Below, in pieces: positions 1 through 11,797 of a stretch of DNA of 64,000 bases. A program made the translations under genes and the position numbers. The stretch is taken from assembly GCA_004764695.1 (NCBI GenBank), contig SMSO01000025.1, forward strand, positions 5,200,362 to 5,264,361, written 5' to 3'. The DNA is from Schizochytrium sp. TIO01 (Eukaryota > Sar > Bigyra > Thraustochytrida > Thraustochytriidae). The notes under the pieces were generated by a model. That model was not told where the DNA came from and made no database searches. It was given only the letters and a program-made list of their open reading frames with translations. Numbering within the stretch: the stretch's first letter is position 1; every line of letters starts with the position of its first letter.

Positions 1-1515
1 GAAATCCGCGGAAAGAAGTTGGCAGTGCGGGATTTCGATCGATTGACGACTTCTTCTGCTAATGCTTTTTCGAAGGTTTATCTTCAGATTCCGATCGTAG
101 CCTATGCGGGCGCTCCCGAGGCCCGCGAAGGCGGCGGGGAAACCTCGGCGCGCCACCGCCGCCGCCGCCAAAGAGGTTTGTGGCTGCTTCCGGTGATGCC
201 AGAAGTCCCAATGAATGTTTGATTTTTATATACTTTTTTTGTCTAAAAGAAAGGGACTTAATATGAGAAAAAAGTATCAATTTTGGTTTAACTTTTTTAA
301 CTTAAAATGTTTTTAACAATAAGATCATGTGGAAGATAATGTTTGAGCCTTATCACGAATTCTGTACTGCACATACAATCAGATTAATGCATAATATGAG
401 CTGGAAATAAGAATGAAGGAAAGCGAAACCCTTCATACAGTCTGTACAGGACACGGAGTGGGATAACCTCCTGCAAAAAGGCGCTTTAAAAATTGAAGCT
501 ATCTCCTTCGATTACATTCTTTAGAGACTTTAGAGACTTTAGTTCAAGGGGTTATGCTGTTTAACCAACGCATAACACTTGAGATTGTGAGTTTCACCGA
601 AGTTCTGCTGGGCAATCTTGTATTTCGATATATAATGGGTCTGCTGTCGCGGAGAACGCAAAATTAGAGTTTAAAAAGATAATTGTCTTTGACTTTGGCA
701 ATGCAAACCTATTGCATAGGTAACTCTAGATTCCAATAGACGTGATTTTTAGCCTGTAATATATCTTAACCATTAGACAAACTTTGTAGATTTCGTAGCA
801 CCCTAATCGCGCTGTTCCAGTGTAAAGAAGTAACACTTACAGCCGCTGGAGAGATCGGTTCCTCTACATGATTTATGGAGGACCTATGCAAGGAAATATG
901 ATGGCTTGTCTTTTTTTCATCAAACTAAAGAAGCAGCCTGCCTTCATCTCCACCTGGGACGATTGTTAAGTGATTGCTTAGTTGATTAACAGTAAAAAAG
1001 TCGAGGTTAGATGTAGATCCTTAACCGCATTGAGTCTAAGTGGTCTAGCTGAACTTGGGGTTCGCTTAATTTTCACTCGAATCGAGATTGCTTGATGGTG
1101 GGAATAAATTAAGTGGTAACGAGACAGAAATTATGGCAACTAGATATTTGAGCCCATGGCCTGGGCTATTAAAGCAATTTTCTTCGTACACCACCACAAA
1201 GAACAGCCTCTTCGAAGAGATGCTTATGGGGAAATAGAATATTAACAAGTTCATCTTTGCATACCCAATAGATTTTTTTCAAGCAGAATGTTGGATGAAG
1301 ACAATATTGAAATAAGTACTGTTGTTGCTGATAAAGCTACTTGTAGTACTGATTGCTCTTACAATGCCAAAATAGAAGAAAGCATTTACTAAGAATTCTC
1401 AGCCTGACAAATGTCATCGTCACGTCAGCGAATCCTCTGTAACTTGTTTGTGTTTAGAGTTTTAATGAAAACATGGTATTCTTAAAAAAAATAGGAAGAA
1501 AAAGTCAATACTGAA
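1..1515. other. Intergenic region, no gene seen
   Basis: No convincing coding region is visible. Positions 121–175 form a short GC-rich patch with a CCG-type run, after which the sequence becomes AT-rich. A small direct repeat of TTAGAGACT lies near 520–541. The open frame at 19–222 begins with TTG, not ATG, and resembles nothing I recognise. The 3' end of the aminotransferase gene lies just downstream at 1516. Confidence 0.6.
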
Positions 1516-3080
1516 TTACTTAGGGGAGAGAAGTCTGGTTGCAGCTGCGGAGATTTCCTCATCAGTCTTGCAGTAAGCAAGGCGGATCACATTATCAGAG
1601 AGCTCACGGTTACCCTCGGAGTAGAATCCAGAAATGGGAATACCTGTAATACCAAGGTTTTTGGTGAGCCACTCGTTAACGCGGACATCGCGAGCAATGC
1701 CATCCTCAGATTCGAGAGGAACCTGCTCCAAAAGCCCAGAGGTATCAGCAAGCACAAAGTAGCCACCCTGGGGGGTGATGGGCTTCATACCAGCAGCAGC
1801 GAGCGCAGAGCAGAGGGAGTCACGCTTGCCCTGCAAGGTAGTCTTAATGGAATCAAAGTAACCGTTCTCATTGGCAGCAACAAAGGAGCGAGCAGCGGCC
1901 ACCTGAAGGGGAGTAGGGGCACAAAATGCAATAATGCTCTGGGTCTCGTGAAGAGGGGCGATAAGGTGTGCAGGGCCAATGCAGTATCCAACACGCCAGC
2001 CTGTGCAGGAGAAGGTCTTGCCGACCGATGAGAGAGAAATCGTACGGTCGTACATGCCATCAATAAGGGCAAAGCGCTCGTGCGGAAGGCCATCAAAGGT
2101 CATGAACTCGTAGACCTCATCGGAGAGAACAACAAGCTGCGGGTGCTTCTTGACAACCTCTGCAATCTCTTCAAGCTCAGCGCGTGAGAAAACCTTGCCA
2201 GTAGGGTTGTGTGGTGTGTTAAGAACGAGCACCTTGGTGTCTGCAGTGATAGCCTTGTCAAGTTCGTGGACATCAAGCTTGAAGTCAGCGGAGGTTTTTG
2301 CACCAGGGATAGGGCGGAGAGGCACACCCTTGGTTTCCACGCCGAGCAGGTCGGCAGCCTTCTTGTAAGCGTCAAAGTAAGGCTCAATGCAAAGAACGCT
2401 ATCGCCCTCATTGCAAAAGCTCACTAGGATGTTGTAAATACCCTCCTGGGCACCACTGCAAACAGCAATTTCGGTCATCGGGTTAGGGGTGCGTCCCAAA
2501 ATCGGCTCATAGACCTTACTGAGAGTCTCGACAAGTTCAATATTACCAGCAGGTCGTGTGTACTGGTTGTGGTTAGTCGCGATTGCATCTGCAGCACAGT
2601 TCTTCACGAAATCCGGGGTTGGGAAGGACGGGAACTGTGTTCACAAGATATCACCATTGCCATATATTCATCGTAAAGAGCGCAACGCGTCAGCAGGGTC
2701 CATGCAGGTGGATAATTGCACGAAGAAAGCATTCAATCGAGCTCTGTTAGTCGCTAAGTCCTTTCCTTTGAACAAAAGGTCTCTGCTTAAACTTCTTTGA
2801 AAGATATTTCGCTTTTCAAGCCTTCTGAGTCTGCAGGGACCCTTGTAATAGGCATCACTCTTGCATAGCTACCGTTCTACAAAGTATGCTACTGACGTTA
2901 ACTTACACCTTGGCCAAGGTTGACGCTGCCGTGCTCGATGGCCATGGCAGTGGCAGCCGCGAAGACGTTGCCTCCTCCCTGCATGCGGCGCTCAAGGCGA
3001 CGCGCGAGTGTGGTGAGTCCACGTGAAGATTTCATCTTTTCCAAATCGTCACCTGTTGTCTGGGCTTGCGGTTCGCTCAT
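1516..3080 (-). CDS. Kynurenine/glutamine-type aminotransferase (PLP fold type I), two exons
   Basis: Exon 1 is 2907–3080 and exon 2 is 1516–2634, with a 272-bp GTAAGT…ACAG intron; together they encode about 430 residues, the usual length for the family. The junction restores NLGQG–FPSFPTPDF, the start motif of kynurenine aminotransferase/cysteine-S-conjugate beta-lyase enzymes. PLP-site residues are visible: NPTG near 201, the D-x-x-Y motif at D230/Y233, and the Schiff-base lysine K264 in SSVGKTFS followed by GWRVGY. The family transaminates kynurenine, glutamine and related amino acids to 2-oxo acids in cytosol or mitochondria. Substrate cannot be told from sequence. The N-terminus has basic residues but no clear targeting peptide. 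Downstream (2,100–2,400) frames on both strands are shadows of exon 2. The family call is secure; the KAT1/KAT3-like subclass is inferred. Confidence 0.9.
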
Positions 3081-5361
3081 CAGAAAGTCTTCTGCTAAGG
3101 ATTCCGGGCAATCTATGCACGACCTCTTTGTGTGTCGGAATGCGATTCAATCACATTAAAATAAAATCCAATCTCAACAAATCCAATCAAAGCAAACCAA
3201 ATTAGACGCAGCATTTTTATCAAAAATTCAAGCGATCGACCGTGGTAAATAAATAGATATGAGTAGATTCCCGCGCGTTACTCGAGCAAGGTTCTCCATG
3301 GAGACCGAGCAGGTAATATCAGTCAGTGAGCTGATTGTGATCTCCACGTTGTTTATTCATTCAAAGATTGATCGTCAATGCCTCACTGCATTATCTCTTT
3401 CACTCACTCACCCCGGATTCGACGACACTAGGACCTTGATAACAGAAACTATAGTCGGATGACCTGCAGAAGAAGATCGGCGTGGACCTGCAGTTTGCAG
3501 TTTGCTTTCGCTCTTCACTGCAGCTACTTGTGTCGCTCGTTTGCTCGCCTGCTCTATTTGCCTGTCTTCCTGATCCTTCCGAGGGTGTGGTGACGTCGAG
3601 GTCGTGGGTGAAAGTATGCTTCCTGGCTATTTCCTGCGAACAGTTTCACGAATTTGCATTTTTGTGTCGAGTTTAAGGGAACTTCTCGTGCTACTAAGAG
3701 TGCTGTCCATATATAACCCATCAGCATTTGCTAGGAGATAGGACTAAGTGGTCTTACCTGAACCGGGCGCACACCTAGTCTTGCTAATAATAAGGTACTA
3801 GTGGTTTGGCAATAGCACAAGAATTGCTCGAAACCGGCATCTACAATTAATTTGCGAGCCTATGAGCGTGGTGCGGTGCGTGAGAAGCACACAGCTTTCA
3901 TAAACTAACTTGGGTCTGCAGCCAAAGGTTCCTTGACCAAGCAAGTTTCACCTCGGCACTACGACTTTCTGACTCTGATGAAGAAGAATTGTCGCCATGA
4001 AACATGAGCCCAAGTGGTGAGATTTTCACGCACCAACGTCACATTAGGCACCTTCCTGCAACGCGGTGAGCTGAGCTGCCTAGGCGCCAGGTGCTTGTAG
4101 TCATGCTGCACAGACGCAGCTCAATCCTTGGCTAAAGAGAGGATATACCGAAGGTTTACTTGTCTGGTGTAGCATGAGCCAGTGCAGGATCGCAATGTGG
4201 TCTCCCACTTGGTAAGGAGTCCAAGAGTGGAAAGGATATGTATTTGCTCATGCCCTTCCTGCAGCAACCCTTAGGTACTTAGTTTCTAGAGTGAGGGTGC
4301 CTAGCTCACTAAGTAGAATATATGTGGCACGTCACTATTGCATCAAAAAGCTGCGGTGAGATGAACATAAAGGTAGCCTTCGAAATACAAGAGACTTTTG
4401 CCCAAACCCGCTGAGCAGGGGATATGAGCGGTTGGCCAAGGCCGCAGGTGGAACATCTTATGTGCAATGTGGTAAGCAATGAATGCTGCTTCCTCAAGTC
4501 CGTAGTTATTTGCAAAAGCTCTATAGCTAGAGAAAGCATGGAGGGCTTGAACGTCGAAAAGGCAAATCCTTCTTTGCTTTATAGTAGAAATCGAGGTTAG
4601 TCTCATGGTACGATTCCTCGAAAATATCAGACATATGTATATATATATATCTTACAAACTGGCGTTCGTGTAAAAAGCAACAAAACTCGAACCTTATGCA
4701 CATGAGCAGAATAGGCCCTTTTTGTATAGAAATAAAAAGGGAGCTGATCCTTAAAATGTAAATTTAGTTGCCTTTTGATCCAATAACCCTTCCTATGTAC
4801 CCGTCACCCTGATAATCAACACCGTTCTTATTTATTAATGACAACTACGAAGGCAGTTTGATCGTACTTCCTCAATGACACTGCGCCCACAGGGTCTCTT
4901 TGTTTGATGCATATGCACTCAAATGACAATTGACCTAGTAGGTAGGTAGGTGCTTAGGTAGGTATAGCTACAATCACAATGGGCAAATCCTGTTACACAC
5001 CTCCTGGGCGTCTTTGTGGTTGATTGTGCCCAAGACGATCATTAACCCTTGGCCAGTTCGCGACCAACATCAATCCTCAGAAGACTCGCGGCCTGCCGCT
5101 ACTGTCCATCTTCGAACTCGCGCCTAAAATCAGCCAATCTTCGCTCTTATACCGCCTTTCTAAACATAGCTAGCTAGCACCACCTGTCTTGGTCCACCAT
5201 GACCGTTCGCACAATACCTCGTTCTCGGCTATCTCCAATACGCCGCGAGAAGACCAAGTGCACGGAGCTAGTTACTAAGCTCCTCCGCATTCCCATGCCT
5301 CACCGTTGTCAACCCAACCAACGCAGAGTCGGTCCCTCTCGTGCAGCCACAGCAGCGCCAT

Positions 5362-5483
5362 CGTTCATTCGTTCATTCAATCATTTATTCAATTATTCAA
5401 TTATTCAATTATTCATTCAATTATTCATTCAATTATTCATTTATTCATTTATTCATTCATTCATTCATTCATTCATTCATTCA
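5362..5483. repeat. Imperfect (TTCA)n/(TTCAATTA)n microsatellite
   Basis: About 120 bp of alternating TTCATTCA and TTCAATTATTCA units, becoming a pure ATTC tetramer run in the last 40 bp. Confidence 0.95.
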
Positions 5484-5656
5484 AAATCAGAGCCAACTTG
5501 AGCCAACCAACCGTCGGATCCATCTTTCGATGATTGCACATTCACGTTGACGCAATCCCCCTGCGTAGAGCTTCTTCTCCTTCCTGCCTGTGCCGCTCCT
5601 CCTTCGCGGCCTTGGCCTCCCGCCTCCTCTCGCCCTGTCCGTCCTGTCTCCGCAGC

Positions 5657-5735
5657 CTTCGCTTCGCATCGCTTCGCATCGCTTCGCTTCGCTTCGCTTC
5701 GCATCGCTTCGCTTCGCTTCGCATCGCGTCGCTCG
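5657..5735. repeat. (GCTTC/GCATC)n pentanucleotide repeat
   Basis: About 15 pentamers, mixing GCTTC and GCATC, in a CT-rich stretch. A (CT)12 tract follows at 5826–5849. Confidence 0.95.
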
Positions 5736-6441
5736 CTGAGTCCAAGCCCTCTCTCTCTCCAATCGCCCTCCGTGACTCAACGATTCCCATTCCTAAATCC
5801 GCTCATCATCAGCGCAGACTTTTCTTCTCTCTCTCTCTCTCTCTCTCTCCTTTCCTCCCTTCACAACGGGACGCCTAGCACCTCCTACTCCTTTCCTACC
5901 GCTTACTCGGCGACGTCGTTGCCTGCCTCAATGAAGGCGCCATCCGGTCCAGCTACGCCCTCCTAACCCAAACCTTAGGACCGCGGCCTCCCTCGGGCGC
6001 AGTTAGCGTACTAATGCACAGACTTGGGGACTGCTACTCAGGCGTAGCGGACTGGTAGAGTACGGGGGTGTGCGAAGAGGAAGAAAGGCGGCCAAGGATA
6101 CGCTTTGAGGATACGGATTGGGAGGAATTGAGGCCGAACGAAGCGCGAGAAACTCGCGTGCGTGCTTCCGTGCGTTGCATGCCTCGCTCCGCCGGCGAGG
6201 AGCTTCGACAAGCCCTCGATGCCAGCCGGCTTCTGCGGTTCCTTCGTGCGTGTACCTGCGCAGGCAAGCATCTCGTGCGATCGATCAAGGTCCATCAGCG
6301 CTTTCCTCGCGAGCCGACAACTTCGGAGGGTGAGCCGAGCTCGCACTCGTAGCGTTATCCGTAGCAGGCCCTACCGGCCGCCAAGTGGGTAGGTACGGTA
6401 CTACTTACTACGTAGCACTAGTACGTGTGAAACTCATTCAT

Positions 6442-6545
6442 TGAAGAAAGAAGAAAGAAGAAAGAAGAAAGAAAAGAAAGCGAAGTAAAGCGAAGCAGTG
6501 AAGTGAAGTGCAGTGCAGTGAAGTGAAGTGAAGTGAAGTGAAGTT
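6442..6545. repeat. (GAAGAAA)n followed by (GTGAA)n
   Basis: A purine-rich heptamer repeat at 6442–6480 runs into pentamers of GTGAA with a few GTGCA variants at 6499–6545. The switch from one unit to the other is abrupt. Confidence 0.9.
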
Positions 6546-6618
6546 GTGCGAATTCTCATTCGCCTAACTAACACTTCCGTACCTCCCTGTCCCTCCTACG
6601 TAGGTATCCGAAGTGCCG

Positions 6619-6744
<126 letters not shown>

Positions 6745-7343
6745 ATTTCAGCCAACACCGCATACCGTATCCTCTAGCCAGGAGGTGAAATGAGCGGTAT
6801 CTTATGATCCTCACTGCTCTCTTTCTTCCTTCCTTCTTTTCTTTCTTTCTTTCTTTCTTTCATTCCTTCTCCATTCCTCTTCTCCAACGTTAACAAAGCC
6901 ATCATCGTCGCTTCGTCAGAGCTGCTATCACCAACAAATCATTCTCATCGTCAACTAAAGTAAACTACAAAATCTTCTTCCACTGGTACCCACCCGCCTA
7001 GAAGTCCCTACCCGCTCTTAGCCATCCATGCTTCAATGCCAATTGACTAACTAACGCACACAATAGCACTCAGTGCGCAAAAGCGCACAAGTAGGTAGCT
7101 AGGCGGTAGGGCTCTGCTACCGTAAACCCTACCCAGGGAAACGCCAACCCTGAGGTCTGTAATGCGCTGGTTCTGTCGCCTCGTGCTGCTGTGGTGCACT
7201 TCGCGGCTCCCGCGACCGCGAGGAAAAGCTCCGCCGCCGAGGCCTCCGGCGAGGCAGCCCTGGCCGATGCCGGGCCTCGCACGGGCCTCCTTTCCCTCCT
7301 TCGCGGCGTTGGCCTTCTTGGCCTTCTTGGAGTTTCGTGGTTG

Positions 7344-7396
7344 GTTTGTTTGTTTGTTTGTTTGTTTGTTTGTTTGTTTGTTTGTTTGTTTGTTTG
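7344..7396. repeat. (GTTT)13 tetranucleotide array
   Basis: Perfect GTTT repeat of about 53 bp inside the GC-richer part of the block; it generates spurious CLFVCLFV / QTNKQTNK frames. Confidence 0.95.
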
Positions 7397-8148
7397 GCAG
7401 TCTGTGCATACATCGTTTCGCTCTTCTTTGAGAGCACATTTCCTGGCACCGCGGACTCCCAAGGTGCCCCCCTCTCGCCATCTCTTCTTGCCCCCCTCGC
7501 CGAGCCCGCGTTTTGCTGCCGATTATGCAGCAAAACCATGCTGACGCGGCGCCTCACTCCTCCCACCGGACAGCGTGTACGTGCTGAGTGAAGGAAGAAG
7601 AGGATAATACGGGGTCCGGTGCGAGCGCACGACGCCACATTGATGACGGAGATGCTGGCGCAATCTCTTTGACAATGGGGTAATCCGGGGAACAGATGTG
7701 CTATGGTATCCAGTAGGAAGAGGGTAGAGTTGGAAGCTTGTTGTGGGAAGGCACGGGGACAGCGGCTATGGGTGGTTAGGAGTAATTGGTAATGGTGGGT
7801 ACTGTTCGTGGGAATAGGCGGTTCTTACGGGTAATGGGTAGAAGAAGGAGCGGCTCTGAAATTCCAATTGAGAGAGAGAGAACAGAGCTTTGGAGGTCTT
7901 CGGCAAATCCGCAACGAAGAGGCCTTAACGACGTCCTGTGGTTCTTGGAGGCACCGCGACGCACTCAAGATACCGACAAGTCTGCAGACGAAGACTCCCG
8001 TCTCCGCAGATTGATCAACGAGCGTCGATAATCTTTAGCTTCAGCAAGGAAGGACTCCTGGCTGTGTGCAAAGCCAACGAATTCGCGGCTCCCGTTCACA
8101 ACTTGAATTAAGACCTCTTTTCACGTAAACCCTTTTAGAAAAGCCATC

Positions 8149-8745
8149 ATGCTCGGTGCGGCCAAGACTCTCGCCATGCGTGGCAGCAACTTCGCGGCAG
8201 CCAAGACCGTCTTCGCTCGGGGTATGTCCTCGGCAGCTATGGGCCCTGGCACCGGCGTCGCCGCTGCTGCCTTTGCACCCGCTGACGAACTCCGTATGCT
8301 TCAGGCCAACGCTGTGGATGCGCTCTGTGCCATCGGCGAGCGTGCCCTCGAGGCTTCGGGTGGTGTTTCTTACGTCCAGGGACCCCAGGGCAGTGGTCTT
8401 GCGTGCGAGGTTGTACTCGAGCGCGATATCATTGAAGACCTCATGGGATCCTCCCTCGAGGACGTGCTCGACTCTGGCCGTGGCAGACTTCACCTCTCCC
8501 ACTGCTGTTTCTTGCGTCAGACTGGCCCTGACCAGCTCGCTGTGGCAGTCCAGATCAACTCCCGCACCAACACATCTCGCGCCACTCAGGTTCTTACCGC
8601 AGAGCTTGGCCTCATGTCTCTCCTCGCCAAGTACAAGGCCCCTCCCCAGCCTGCTCAGCCCACTACCCCTGTAGAAACATACCACTCACGCGTAATTGTC
8701 AACGAAGCTGACCCGTACGAGTGCCCCCGTTTCCCGGTGCCTTAA
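8149..8745 (+). CDS. Unknown protein with probable mitochondrial presequence (198 aa)
   Basis: I do not recognise the family. The ATG at 8149 sits in a good context (A at -3). The first 30 residues lack acidic residues, carry K6, R11, K19 and R24 among Ala/Ser, and look like an amphipathic mitochondrial targeting peptide ending near the second Met (RGMSSA). The mature part is rich in Ala, Leu and Glu, with no predicted membrane segment and a Pro-rich stretch near residue 165. Codons end strongly in C or G (GCC, CTC, AAG, CGT), unlike most genes in the window but like the SDR 1.1 kb downstream; this usually marks high expression. A 214-residue antisense open frame over the gene is a by-product of this bias. 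Mitochondrial location is inferred from the N-terminus only. Confidence 0.75.
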   Translation: MLGAAKTLAMRGSNFAAAKTVFARGMSSAAMGPGTGVAAAAFAPADELRMLQANAVDALCAIGERALEASGGVSYVQGPQGSGLACEVVLERDIIEDLMGSSLEDVLDSGRGRLHLSHCCFLRQTGPDQLAVAVQINSRTNTSRATQVLTAELGLMSLLAKYKAPPQPAQPTTPVETYHSRVIVNEADPYECPRFPVP

Positions 8746-9847
8746 GTGTCCTGCTGCAAATCAAACCAAACAAACCACACATATACACACAAAACCTCGA
8801 CACCCATCTATACCTCGAAAATCCTGAATCCCCTGTCTAGTACGCTCTCTCACACATACCATAACATGTACCTTTTTACTACTACTACTGATTATGATAA
8901 AATCAAAAACATCATGTGCTAATCCTTTTGTTCATTTCTACCCTGCTCTTTTCACCAGTCTTGGTTTTGGTTTTGATTCCATCATATAAACGGTCGCATC
9001 TTTCAAAGGTATTTACCACCACTTGAAGGCGGTCACGCTACTACAAAAACGAGAGAACCTTAGGAATCTCTAGGTCAGCCATGGCTAGGGCCTAGTGCCT
9101 CGCGATGGTTTGAATTGAACCCCAAAGAAGAAAATCTCGTTGCGGAGTAAATACAATGGAAAGGTCCACCATTGAAAATCTCGATTTTGACAGTCACGAT
9201 GCCGTCCTGATAACTAACCTCAGGGCTTCCTTATTCGTTGGACGTGCGCCCGTAAACGACAACGATGAGCAGGGAACCTTCATGAATTATATCCGCAAAT
9301 TTTGTAGGCTAGCAGGTGACAGTGACGTTCTGTTGGGTTGGTTGTCACTCTCACAACGTCGGCGCTAATAGCGCGCATGAAGATCGTGCATTTGTACTCT
9401 GTACACACCTAATTCCTGTGCTCAATTAGCTTAATCCTGGTACCCGCAGCAGCAGAATTACCTACCCACATTTGAGAAACAAGTACCGGGACAGTCTGCT
9501 AGTTTACATAGCAAAACATAGTGACTCCTAAGGGAGCTTATCTCCGACTGTGGAAGGGAAAACCTCCACCACCGCAGAAAAGTTCCGCTGGGTGGGGAAA
9601 ATATCCGCATTCCAATAGATAGGGAGTATGTATGAGGGCGAGATCGAGACTGAGACAAATAAACGTGATCAATGCGGAGATTTATCTTTTGGACAGATAG
9701 TTCATACGGTATCGAATGAGTTGCCAAGATCCTCAAAGTTGCCTATGACAGCAAACCCGAATCTCAACAACCGCCAACTCGATCATTAAATCAAGCAACG
9801 AGCGAGCACAACTTTGACTTTGCTTTGAAGGCAGGCAGCACAGAACC
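8746..9847. other. Intergenic region
   Basis: Spacer between two co-directional genes. It contains a 70-codon ATG frame at 9156–9368 with no recognisable motif and a GATAAATCTCCGC-like word on the minus strand near 9676–9690, also seen near 20,670. I cannot support a gene here. Confidence 0.5.
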
Positions 9848-10618
9848 ATGGCGCGAACTCTTGACAGCAAGAATGTTTTGATCACTGGCGGATCTAAGAA
9901 CCTTGGCGCAGGCTTCGCGATCGATCTTGCCAAGCACGGAGTCCGTGCCGTTGGAATTCACTATAACTCGGCCAAATCGCTCAAGGACGCCGAGGAGACC
10001 GCCCGTAAGGTGGAAGAGGCCGGCGCCAAGGCCTTCTTGTACCAAGCCGACCTTACCGCCCGTGGCGCGATGGAGGATCTCTTCAAGAGTGCCAAGGAAG
10101 ACATGGGCTCGATTGACATCGCCATCAACTGCGCCGGGGTTTTGTACAAGCGCAAGATCGTGGACACCACCGAGGAAGAGATTGAGAATACGCTCAACGT
10201 GAACACCAAGGGCGGTTTCCTCTTTCTCAAGTACGCTGGCATCTACGTCAGTGACAATGGCAACGTGCTGAGCATCGTGACCTCCCTCATGGGCGGCTTC
10301 CAGCCCCTCTACGGGTCCTACACCGGGTCCAAGGCCGCCATTGAGCACTTCACTCGTGCCGCCGCCAAGGAGTTTGGCGAGCGCGGCATCTCCGTGAACT
10401 GCCTCGGCCCTGGCCCAATCAACAACGAGTTCTTCTATGCGGGCGCCACGCCTCAAGCTGCCGCTTTCCTCAAGAGCAACACCGCTTTGGGCGAGTTCTC
10501 CGCTTCGGGATTGTGCGAGACTGAAGACCTTGTGCCTTGGCCGCGTTTCCTGGCCACCGAAGGATGGTGGATGACCGGTCAGACCATGCTCCTCAATGGC
10601 GGCCTCTTCACCAAGTAA
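9848..10618 (+). CDS. Short-chain dehydrogenase/reductase (classical SDR, 256 aa)
   Basis: Single exon with an ACC-ATGG start. The Rossmann cofactor motif TGGSKNLG is at 13–20, NCAG at 94–97, a catalytic-site Asn probably N119, catalytic Ser146, and YxxxK as Y158–K162 in SYTGSK. PGP at 188–190 and a C-terminal GQTMLLNGG also fit classical SDRs. The family reduces or oxidises a carbonyl/alcohol with NAD(P)(H); the substrate cannot be deduced. The C-terminal substrate loop (190–235) is not diagnostic. No targeting signal is seen, so it is probably cytosolic. Codons are strongly C-ending, like the unknown gene at 8149, suggesting high expression. The whole gene is also open on the antisense strand (278 codons), which I treat as a codon-bias artefact. 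Confidence 0.93.
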   Translation: MARTLDSKNVLITGGSKNLGAGFAIDLAKHGVRAVGIHYNSAKSLKDAEETARKVEEAGAKAFLYQADLTARGAMEDLFKSAKEDMGSIDIAINCAGVLYKRKIVDTTEEEIENTLNVNTKGGFLFLKYAGIYVSDNGNVLSIVTSLMGGFQPLYGSYTGSKAAIEHFTRAAAKEFGERGISVNCLGPGPINNEFFYAGATPQAAAFLKSNTALGEFSASGLCETEDLVPWPRFLATEGWWMTGQTMLLNGGLFTK

Positions 10619-11797
10619 ACTTTCCATCGAAAGCCACGTCTTCTGAAGCCATAAAGTAAGTAAATAAACAAGTAAGTATCTATGCTCAGTGTAAGTCTGG
10701 CGAATCCGCAGTTTCGAGGTAGAAGACGCAGGTACCCGGAGGAAGAACTGCTTTCATTCATGGATAGTCGATCCCCAAGTTTCATCATGAAAGGGAACAC
10801 AGCAGCACAAACCGAGATCAAAACTTGGTGTGATCTCGAGTGTGCTCCGCTTGAACTGAACTTTCTATTCTGTGTCTTCCCATCGAGTTGGTGGCGCGAT
10901 GGCGAAAGTCTGTAAGTCGTGGTGGTGAAAAAGGACGACCTAGCTAGTTGGTACCTCCTACATGGGTGGTGCTAAGCTATCCACTCGGTTGAAAGCTTAG
11001 CCATCCACAGAGCCTTGAAAGGGAAGCGATATAGCCGGCTTTCTGGCAAGCTTCAAACTGAGATGCGCTTGAGCCTTGACCAATGTCAACTCTAAATTAC
11101 GATGCTAAAAGATGCGAAAGTCTTTCGCTTGCTCTTTCCGTGGCTCGGTATTACGCCTTTGCAGGAAGATCTTGGAAGAAGCGTAATCTTGCTGAGCATC
11201 ACCAGTTAAAAGGAAAGTACTTTTTGGCACCGATGTAATGTGGGTTCATGGAAGAATAGTGTGTACCGTTACGCTTTTGGTCACTTTTGCATGGTTGTGT
11301 TTAGGTAATGAAAGTGAAGGAGAAGGAAAAGAACGATTGTGACCAAAAGTGAAAAGATGGTGAATTGATAATACTACTAAAGACACGTCCCTCACTCGTA
11401 GTGGTAGGATATGAGCGAACGGGTGAATGAATAGTTGAGTTAATAACATTGCATGAAAAGCAAGACTGAGATTCTTTGATAGAGCTGGCTGCATGGTTCC
11501 CTCGATGGTGTCGATAAGAGTAACATCATTCTAAAAGGAAGACCTGACGAAATAAACACGATAAGGATCTCATTGATTTTTATAGGTATCGACCCATAAT
11601 AAATCGTGAAGTGCAGCGCAGCAGGGTAGGTAATAAGGGTGCTTAGAAGCAAATTTCAAGCTGAGGTGGAAGAGCATAAACAGGAGTGCGAGCCGGGGAT
11701 AGTCCAAGAAAGCTTTCCAAAGTGGCCATGATCATTACGCGAGAGTTAGTGACGCGTGACCACTATTGAAGAACGGTTCTGTTTGAGTAGGAGATAA
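10619..11797. other. Intergenic region between convergent genes
   Basis: Spacer between the 3' ends of the SDR (+) and the Zn2Cys6 gene (-). No coding region, RNA gene or notable repeat is seen. Confidence 0.5.

Noticed and set aside
6068-6352. GTG-started frame with a stretch (LLRFLRACTCAGK) like the CRAL-TRIO N-terminus
   Set aside because: No ATG, no further CRAL-TRIO motif, and it overlaps competing frames in GC-rich repeat DNA.
8041-8685. 214-codon open frame antisense to the gene at 8149
   Set aside because: Same codon-bias artefact; the sense frame has a good start context and a targeting peptide.
9791-10627. 278-codon open frame antisense to the SDR gene
   Set aside because: It mirrors the SDR exactly and exists because C-ending codons remove stops from that antisense frame. 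Its translation has no motif.
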